Shown: positions 37,424-43,358 of the stretch, piece after piece
Layout of the letters: the number at the start of each line of letters is the position of its first letter
Position numbering within the stretch: position 1 is the first letter of the stretch
NCBI GenBank assembly: GCA_024761205.1
Contig: JAMASS010000037.1
Span: forward strand, 1 to 43,358
Length of the DNA: 43,358 nt
DNA from: Limisphaerales bacterium
GTDB taxonomy: Bacteria > Verrucomicrobiota > Verrucomicrobiia > Limisphaerales > AAA164-E04
Direction: 5' to 3'
Translations under genes and position numbers: made by a program
The notes under the pieces: generated by a model
The model's input: only the letters and a program-made list of their open reading frames with translations
Told to the model about the DNA's origin: nothing
Databases searched by the model: none

Positions 37424-38281
37424 TTACACGTCGACGAATTGCGCGAAGCTGTCCGAACTATCGGGCTGGATCGCATATCGGAAGCGGAGTTCGTCTCTGT
37501 CGTCACCACGGCTGTCATCCTTGATTTCGAGCACGTGAACGGCGGCGTAGAAGCCCTCAGTGTTGCGCAGTACGACAATTTGCCCGACTGAGGGACACCG
37601 GGAGCGCGAAGTGTAGTCCAGCGAGGCAGCATTCAACACTTGCGAGATCAAGGCACATCCTTTAGCCAGCGCGACACCGTGGAGTGACGGGGGGTCATTG
37701 TACACATGAATGCAGGTGTTGCTCGCCTTCGTCCACTTTGTTTCGAATTCCAGCATTCCGGAACCAATGATATAGCGTCCGTTGTGGCTGCTGTAATCAA
37801 ATGTGATCTCTCCGGTCAGGGATGTCATACTTGGGGGAGGGACTTGGGACGCCTTGCCGTCGAAAGGCCGAATGCCCAACTTCTTAGCTATCATTGTCGC
37901 AAGCTCCTCGGGCGTGTAATCATTGGCCCATTCGTAGATAACGTCCTCGGGCAAACCGGGCACTGGTGTGTCATCGAAGCGCACGGGAATAATGTATTCG
38001 CCCTGTTCCTGACTCATGCGGCTAAGAGCCGACCGCTTTTCATGGCGCGGCCAAGCCTTTTCGACATAGGCTTTGGAAATGAACATCACCACATAGGTGC
38101 TTTGCTTCGCGAATACTTCATGGAAGTCCTCCGAGCCGCTCCGGCCCCAAAGTCGCACCTTCTCGAAGCCGTCATAGAACAGCGGGATTGATCGGCTCTG
38201 AAGATGCCGAGCCACCTTTTCCACGTAATCCCTCTGTTCCCCGGCAAAGGATAGCGCCACCTGGTACTTTGCGTTGTTCAT
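37424..38281 (-). CDS. TIR-domain protein, candidate defence effector
   Basis: 285 residues, intact. Residues 1-135 form a TIR domain: YQVALSFAGEQRDYVEKVAR (beta-A/box 1), SIPLFYDGFEKVRLWG (box 2-like), YVVMFISKAYVEKAW (beta-D) and PRHEKRSAL, where Glu81 is positioned like the catalytic Glu of NADase TIR domains. IIPVRFDDTPVPGLPE is the box-3-like segment. The C-terminal half (about 155-285) is a beta-rich domain with IHVYNDPPSLHGVALAKG and GQIVVLRNTEGFYAAVHVL, of unknown function, perhaps a sensor. Bacterial TIR proteins often deplete NAD after phage recognition. That role is inferred from family and from the defence-rich context. Confidence 0.8.
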   Translation of the reverse strand: MNNAKYQVALSFAGEQRDYVEKVARHLQSRSIPLFYDGFEKVRLWGRSGSEDFHEVFAKQSTYVVMFISKAYVEKAWPRHEKRSALSRMSQEQGEYIIPVRFDDTPVPGLPEDVIYEWANDYTPEELATMIAKKLGIRPFDGKASQVPPPSMTSLTGEITFDYSSHNGRYIIGSGMLEFETKWTKASNTCIHVYNDPPSLHGVALAKGCALISQVLNAASLDYTSRSRCPSVGQIVVLRNTEGFYAAVHVLEIKDDSRGDDRDELRFRYAIQPDSSDSFAQFVDV

Positions 38282-39432
38282 CCGATTCCGCTCCTAACTT
38301 TTATCTCTGATATATTCAATCTTTCCGTTTTTGAGAAACAGAGGATTCACCCTGTTTTTCAATTCAGCAAGGGCTTATTCAGACTTTCCTGAGACCAACG
38401 GCGATAGCCGGCACAGTAATCTGAGTGTTCACGCCTTGTTCCCAATCTCGAAAGATCGTAGGTGAGCTGCATGGACAGGCAAAAAACCCAGGAAACTCTG
38501 AACAACCGGTCCGTTGAGAGGGTCATTGAGCCGATCATTCTCCCGGAGCGCCAAGCCATAGGGCAGAAGACATGCTCGGACCTGTGAGTAAAGGAAGAGC
38601 TTTTGTGGGAACGGATGGACAAGCTCATTCCCCGGACTCGTTTTAAGACCCGCATCGCGCCAGCCATCCTGCGGTCGAATCAGGTTCGTTGGTGCCGGCC
38701 TGGCAACGTCAAGGAATTCCCTCCCGCCAACGGCCTGGGCGCCCCTTCCCGCGGCCTCGGGGGTGTCAAGATTGGTTTTCGCTGCCCTCGCCTCGGATGG
38801 GAAAAGCCCGAGGGGGGAATCAAGAGCCGTTGAGACAATTAAGGAACCTTTGATCTGGAATTCAATTTCCAGGATGGCCGGCGTTTTGTCGATTTTGTGC
38901 GCCATATTCTCAAGCCATCGGTAACGGGTCGAACACGCGTTTCACGACTCGAAACGGATGTTCGTTCGCTCTCATGCTGGCCTCAGACGCTCGATTTGCG
39001 CGCGTGGACTCTGCGGCTCTAGTGTATTTCCGAGAAAACCAGATAAATTAAAAGGAACTGTAATTGGCGAAACTGGCATAACCTTGCACGATTGAAATGT
39101 CATCGCAGGCGTTTACTATAAAAGGTCCAAAACGCTACCAAAGTAAAGTGATCTTATAAAGTTATAAATATACAGACTTTAGTGATGATGCAACTTCTGG
39201 CTGATGGATCGGCAAAATTTTTAAAGGCGTTCAAGCAAGGACATCTAATTTCATTCGGCCTCACTGCGATCATTTATACATCGCCACCAAATTCGAGGAA
39301 TCTTCCTGACGTCTGTCGTCAATCGAATGGTTTGTGCGCCAACGCTTAGCGCATGTTGTAAGGGGGCCTCTAAAAAGCCTACCTGCTCACCGGCTCTCCC
39401 TTCGTCAAAAACAACGCTTTTTTAAGGATGTC
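38282..39432. other. Long spacer, GC shift, no recognised gene
   Basis: About 1.15 kb. The left part (to about 38960) has average GC and an open minus frame (38429-38905, starting MAHKIDKTPAILEIEFQIK) that I cannot match to a family. The part from about 39020 to 39200 is clearly AT-rich, which may mark an insertion boundary. I see no tRNA or repeat. Confidence 0.35.
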
Positions 39433-40100
39433 GTTTTACCATTCCAGAGATCGAAAACAGCTTAGTCGACAGTTTAGAGGCCCTGGTTACCGACTACGTG
39501 GACATCCTACATCTATATAGCGTGGCTGCAAATAGTCGCTGAGCGACTATGGACGATTTCGCCAACAAGGTTGGGTCCGTTGCCTCGGGTGCGCGACCTC
39601 CGCTCGAGGCACCAATCAGATCCTCAAGCATTATCCTCAGTTTGATGTCGTTCAAATTAAGGATCAAGTTAGGGCAGGGTATTGAAAAACTTGACCTTGA
39701 GGACAAGCCTCCATGTGTGATCATGCACTCCACCCTGGGTTGTAGCGGTCCCCTTTGCGCCCATCTGATGAATCAGCTTCGGAAACATCCGGAACTCGAG
39801 GCGCAAATCACCGCTCTGCTCAATCTTGAAAGCACGTCGTTCATCCAAGCCGCAGAGTTGCTCGTTTGTTGCGCTTTCGGTCGCAATACTACCCGGGTCG
39901 TCCTTTGCGACATGAATCGCCCCCAACACATCAATGAGATCGCAAGCATTGGCCGGAAGCCTCCGCTACGAGTCGCAACGCTTGAAGAGGTCTGGGGAAA
40001 ACGTATAGAGAGCTCCTTGATCCAACCCACTGATTTATCATCCCGATGCAACGAAATTCCCCGATCGATAAAACTTTCGGTGGATCGGATCGCTTTTTGA
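39433..40100 (+). pseudogene. Aldo/keto reductase remnant
   Basis: The plus strand reads FTIPEIENSLVDSLEALVTD and YVDILHLYSVAA, matching the IExSLxxLxTDYVDLLxLH signature of aldo/keto reductases (AKRs). It ends in TGA at 39540-39542, then continues after frame changes as LKHYPQFDVVQIKDQV and TTRVVLCDMNRPQHINEIAS, the cofactor-binding C-terminal region (usually LVGMNRPEHL). The frame 39549-40100 is open but appears partly out of register. The N-terminus, including the catalytic Asp/Tyr region, is missing. Confidence 0.5.
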
Positions 40101-40134
40101 GGCTAGGCTCCTCCTGATTCAGCAGAATTGCCAG

Positions 40135-41550
40135 ATGAAAAATACCGTCAATCTACTTATCGCGTTCGTCGTCAGTTTTCTATACCAAGCACCCACTAGT
40201 GCTGCCGAAAAACCGAATTTCGTCGTGATCTTTTGCGACGATCTCGGTTACGGCGACCTGGGAGCGTTTGGGAATCCAACGATTCGCACACCAAACCTAG
40301 ATCGCATAGCGGCGGAAGGTCAACGCTGGACCAGCTTCTATGTGGGCGCCAGTGTGTGTACGCCGAGCCGAGCTGCCCTCCTCACAGGGCGTCTTCCGAT
40401 CCGCAACGGAATGATGTCCGCCAAACGTCGGGTGCTCTTTCCGGACTCTTCGGGAGGTCTTCCGGCCTCCGAGGTCACGATCGCCGAGGTGCTGAAATCC
40501 CAAGGCTACGCCACAGCCGCCGTCGGCAAGTGGCATTTGGGGCATCTCAAACAACATCTGCCGACAAATCATGGCTTCGATTCCTATTGGGGAATTCCCT
40601 ATTCCAACGACATGGACGCTCAAAAGGGATTCCCGAACTATCGCAAGAAGGCTATTGAAGACCCTCACTACTACGCGCCCATCAAGCAATATCAGGTACC
40701 GATCATCAGCAACACGACCGTCGTCGAGCGCCCGGCAAACCAGCACACCATCACTCAACGGTATACGGATAAAACAATCGAATTCATCAGGGCCAATCGA
40801 TCAAAGCCGTTTTTTGTCTATCTCGCCCATAGCCTGCCCCACATTCCCCTTTACGCTGGCAAGCAACATCTTGGGAAAAGCCGGCGCGGCATTTTCGGCG
40901 ATGTGATCGAAGAGATCGACTCCGGTGTGGGGCAAATCGTCGATACCCTCAAGGAACTCGGCATCGACAAGAATACCCTGGTAGTGTTCACCTCAGACAA
41001 CGGTCCCTGGCTTCCCTTTCAGACCCATGGGGGTTCGGCAGGGCTCTTACGAGAGGGGAAAGGCAGCACCTTTGAGGGCGGCATGCGTGAACCCGCCATC
41101 TTTTGGTGGCCCGGGAAGGTTGTTCCCGCCGTTCAAATGGAGATGGGTGCAGCCATGGACCTGCTGCCTACCTTTTGTTCTCTGGCAGGTGTTCAGCCAC
41201 CGGCCGACCGCACCCTCGACGGTTACGACCTCTCTCCTCTTTTGTTTGGTGCTACCGACAAGGGCCCCCGAGATACAGTCTTCTACTGGCGATCCGCCGA
41301 GCTATACGCCGTCCGTCAAGGTCCTTGGAAAATCCACTTCATCACCGAAGGCTGCTATGGCATCGGACCAAAGCGCGAAGTTCATGAAACGCCGGAACTT
41401 TACCACCTGGAACAAGACCCCTCCGAGAAATACAACGTTGCTGACTTGCACCCCGACGTCATTACTCGCCTAGTGGCGGCCGCAGAACGGCACCGCCAGG
41501 GCATTCAACCCATGAAAGATCAACTGGCCGATCGGATACCCACAAACTAA
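40135..41550 (+). CDS. Secreted formylglycine-dependent sulfatase
   Basis: 471 residues with a signal peptide (LIAFVVSFLYQAPTSAAE). NFVVIFCDDLGYGDLGAFGN supplies the first metal-ligand Asp pair (35, 36), and VCTPSRAALLTGR holds Cys75 in the CxPSR motif, the residue matured to formylglycine. KWHLGH and VVFTSDNGPW complete the active site, and the C-terminus has YHLEQDPSEKYNVAD as usual. The closest type is the arylsulfatase A-like group expanded in marine Verrucomicrobiota for desulfating algal or animal polysaccharides. It needs a formylglycine-generating enzyme, which is not in this window. It converges on the SLC13 gene, with 22 bases between them. Confidence 0.93.
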   Translation: MKNTVNLLIAFVVSFLYQAPTSAAEKPNFVVIFCDDLGYGDLGAFGNPTIRTPNLDRIAAEGQRWTSFYVGASVCTPSRAALLTGRLPIRNGMMSAKRRVLFPDSSGGLPASEVTIAEVLKSQGYATAAVGKWHLGHLKQHLPTNHGFDSYWGIPYSNDMDAQKGFPNYRKKAIEDPHYYAPIKQYQVPIISNTTVVERPANQHTITQRYTDKTIEFIRANRSKPFFVYLAHSLPHIPLYAGKQHLGKSRRGIFGDVIEEIDSGVGQIVDTLKELGIDKNTLVVFTSDNGPWLPFQTHGGSAGLLREGKGSTFEGGMREPAIFWWPGKVVPAVQMEMGAAMDLLPTFCSLAGVQPPADRTLDGYDLSPLLFGATDKGPRDTVFYWRSAELYAVRQGPWKIHFITEGCYGIGPKREVHETPELYHLEQDPSEKYNVADLHPDVITRLVAAAERHRQGIQPMKDQLADRIPTN

Positions 41551-41572
41551 AGATCGCTAGCAAAAATATTTT

Positions 41573-43120
41573 TTACTCAGCAGGCACCACCGGCACCCAG
41601 TCAGGCAACTCCGTGAGAGAAATATCGAAAACTGGTACCGCGAGAGAATAGGTAACAAAGGTTACCAGGAGGACGCCCAAAAAGTTGATCGCCAAACCCG
41701 CTCGCGCCATCTGCGGCACGGTGATGCGGCCGCCACCAAAAACGATGGCGTTCGGAGGTGTCGCCACTGGAAGCATAAAAGCGCAAGAGGCACTGATCGT
41801 TGCCGGAATCATTAGCAGTAGCGGATCAATCCCCAAGGCTGGCGCCAACGCCCCACCGAGGATTGGCACCATGATCGCGACGGTCGCGACGTTTGAAGTC
41901 AACTCGGTTACAAAGGTCAGTATCAGTGCAATCGTCGCAATGACCAGGATTGGCGGCACTCCCTCTAGCGCAGTCAGCTGACCGCCGAGCCACTGAACCA
42001 ATTTCGTTTGAGAAAACCCCTCAGCTAGTGCCAGACCGCCACCAAATAGAATCAAGATGCCCCAGGGAATTCGTTTGGCCCAATTCCAATCCAAGGCAAA
42101 CTCGCCCCGCTGACGATCGACTGGTATCACAAAGAGAATTAGCGAGCTGAAGATAGCAATCGTTCCGTTGTGAATATAGGTTGGTTCCGGAAACCAGCGC
42201 GACCAACCCGGGACCACAACGCCACCTAAATCAATGTCACTCCGAAAGATCCACGCCAGCGCCGTCGTCCCCCAAACCGTTAATATAATTTTTTCCCCGC
42301 GATTCATGGGACCTAGCGCCAACAGCCGATCGTCAATAACCTTGCCTACGTTGCGCATCGACAATCTCTCAAAACGGAACAAGCACTTGGTCAACAACAG
42401 CCAGGTCAGCGGAAGCAAGAGACCGGACAACGGCAAACCGACGAGCATCCACTGGAAAAAGCCGATCTCCCCGGCCTTTGGGTAGAGACCGGCAAACTGC
42501 GTCAAAAACACACCGTTGGGTGGGGTGCCAATCAGCGTGGAAACACCGCCAATACTCGCAGCGTAAGCAATTCCCAACAGCACACAGACCGCAAATCGAT
42601 CCGCCCCTTGGCCTTCGGCATTCTTGGAAACCGTTTCCACAACCGCCAAAGCGATGGGCAACATCATCAGTGCCGTCGCCGTGTTCGAAATCCACATCGA
42701 GAGAAAAGCCGTGGCCAACATAAATCCCCAAACCAAGGTCTGAGGTCGCGAACCGGTTCGCTGGACCACATTGAGCGCGATGCGTTCATGGAGATTCCAC
42801 TTCTGCATAGCCACAGCGATGAAAAAACCGCCTGCGAACAAGAAGATGTTCGGATTACCGTATGCCGCAGACACACTCTTGGCCGAGATCACCCCAAGGA
42901 CCGGAAATAAAGCCAAAGGGATGAGCGCCGTCGCCGAAAGGGGAATTGCCTCAAAAATCCACCACACCGCCATGAGAGCCGCTACCGCGCCAGCCCGTTG
43001 AGCTTCCGCACTCATGCCGTCCGGGGAGGGCGCGAAAAGAATGCTAAGAAAACAAATCGGGCCTAACCATAGGCCGACCCGTTGATGCCTCGCATACTTT
43101 TTTAACTTGGAATCGCTCAC
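41573..43120 (-). CDS. SLC13/DASS-family sodium-coupled anion transporter
   Basis: 515 residues with about 11-12 hydrophobic segments. Two SNT-type signatures are present: FLSMWISNTATALMMLP and FVTELTSNVATVAIMVP, with IGTPPNGVF and LPVATPPNAIVFGGGRIT as the conserved clamp-loop elements. The family imports dicarboxylates, sulfate or related divalent anions with sodium. Next to a sulfatase, sulfate or a carboxylate are both reasonable guesses but not shown. The GTG start at 43120 overlaps the stop of the lpd fragment by 4 bases (GTGA). The frame is intact. Confidence 0.9.
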   Translation of the reverse strand: MSDSKLKKYARHQRVGLWLGPICFLSILFAPSPDGMSAEAQRAGAVAALMAVWWIFEAIPLSATALIPLALFPVLGVISAKSVSAAYGNPNIFLFAGGFFIAVAMQKWNLHERIALNVVQRTGSRPQTLVWGFMLATAFLSMWISNTATALMMLPIALAVVETVSKNAEGQGADRFAVCVLLGIAYAASIGGVSTLIGTPPNGVFLTQFAGLYPKAGEIGFFQWMLVGLPLSGLLLPLTWLLLTKCLFRFERLSMRNVGKVIDDRLLALGPMNRGEKIILTVWGTTALAWIFRSDIDLGGVVVPGWSRWFPEPTYIHNGTIAIFSSLILFVIPVDRQRGEFALDWNWAKRIPWGILILFGGGLALAEGFSQTKLVQWLGGQLTALEGVPPILVIATIALILTFVTELTSNVATVAIMVPILGGALAPALGIDPLLLMIPATISASCAFMLPVATPPNAIVFGGGRITVPQMARAGLAINFLGVLLVTFVTYSLAVPVFDISLTELPDWVPVVPAE

Positions 43121-43358
43121 TTAGAGTGGGAACTACCCAAACGATAACGGCCGCAACACACAAGGTTCTTCGAGGCGGAACAAGGAAAGTCTTGGCAGTC
43201 GAGCATTCCCTTCAAACTTGGGCACACCCAACCGGCGTCGAGTTCGGCGGAGCCCTCCGAGCCATCAATGGCGACGGTACTGGGCGATATCAGTTTTGCC
43301 GTCCCGGTGAAAGCGGTGATCTTATTCTTTCGAAACAACGATTCCACGCCTTTGGTCA
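43117..43358 (-). pseudogene. lpd: Dihydrolipoamide dehydrogenase fragment, continues beyond right edge
   Basis: The minus strand enters from the right edge reading TKGVESLFRKNKITAFTGTA and KLISPSTVAIDGSEGSAELD. This matches the segment of dihydrolipoamide dehydrogenases just after the FAD-binding start, with GVxxLFKKNKV and TGxGKL. At about 43240 the homology stops where LxAKNIxIATGS is expected; the frame goes on as unrelated residues (AGWVCPSLKGMLDCQD) to a TGA at 43117. The gene is therefore truncated, with the NAD and dimer domains lost. The enzyme normally reoxidises lipoamide in 2-oxoacid dehydrogenase and glycine cleavage complexes. Confidence 0.6.

Noticed and set aside
37706-38191. 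161-residue plus-strand frame
   Set aside because: It lies wholly antisense to the intact TIR gene and has no family features.

Overview
The window looks like a chromosomal stretch from a Verrucomicrobiota-type (PVC) bacterium. The evidence is a formylglycine sulfatase, a secreted CehA/McbA-type metallohydrolase, an H-X9-DG type pseudopilin, a secreted BD-FAE esterase, FmdB-like small proteins, and remnants of a fused MFS/spermidine synthase and of secreted proteins with verrucomicrobial-style C-termini. The lineage call is inferred from gene families only; no rRNA, tRNA or CRISPR array was seen.

Layout. 1-6.0 kb: a secreted protein cut by the left edge, a CehA/McbA hydrolase and phosphoglucomutase, with a 200-bp inverted-repeat element before pgm. 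6.0-11.8 kb: mostly decayed genes (HicB antitoxin, GDPD, MFS/spermidine synthase, SDR) around an intact rhomboid protease and a pseudopilin. 11.9-15.4 kb: FmdB protein, a compact glycan operon (GT4, methyltransferase, GT9), a second inverted-repeat element and a cysteine-free FmdB-like protein. 15.4-19.4 kb: relics (VOC protein, gcvP, a large secreted CHRD-domain protein). 19.5-21.6 kb: an AT-rich EcoRI/RsrI-type restriction-modification (R-M) pair next to an IS1595 fragment. 22-26 kb: DHDPS relic, intact LolC/E-LolD exporter genes, class III aminotransferase relic. 26.4-32.6 kb: an IS1595 relic, a Dam-type R-M operon broken by a clean inversion, a type III Res relic and an intact PaeR7I/XhoI-type R-M pair. 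32.8-35.3 kb: secreted esterase, SIMPL-domain protein and redoxin relic. 35.8-38.3 kb: IS1595 relic, DNA methyltransferase pseudogene and an intact TIR-domain protein. 39.4-43.4 kb: aldo/keto reductase relic, sulfatase, SLC13 transporter and a truncated dihydrolipoamide dehydrogenase fragment.

The most striking signal is at 27.3-28.8 kb. The first 76 codons of a DNA adenine methylase lie on the plus strand, and the rest lies on the minus strand between two inverted copies of a 12-bp sequence. Inverting the 812 bases between the repeats on paper restores a 288-residue Dam in frame. A small CPYC zinc-finger-like protein then follows after 3 bases, and its stop overlaps the start of a PD-(D/E)XK nuclease. 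The window therefore seems to capture a three-gene R-M operon in an inverted, switched-off orientation. This could be a phase-variable switch, a one-off inactivating inversion, or less likely an assembly artefact.

The right half works as a defence island: two intact type II R-M systems, one inverted, relics of a type III system and of another methyltransferase, and a TIR protein. IS1595-type transposase relics lie beside three of these modules. Pseudogenes are unusually dense (about fifteen), interleaved with long intact genes, so accessory genes appear to be gained and then eroded while housekeeping genes (pgm, lol, glycan synthesis) stay intact.
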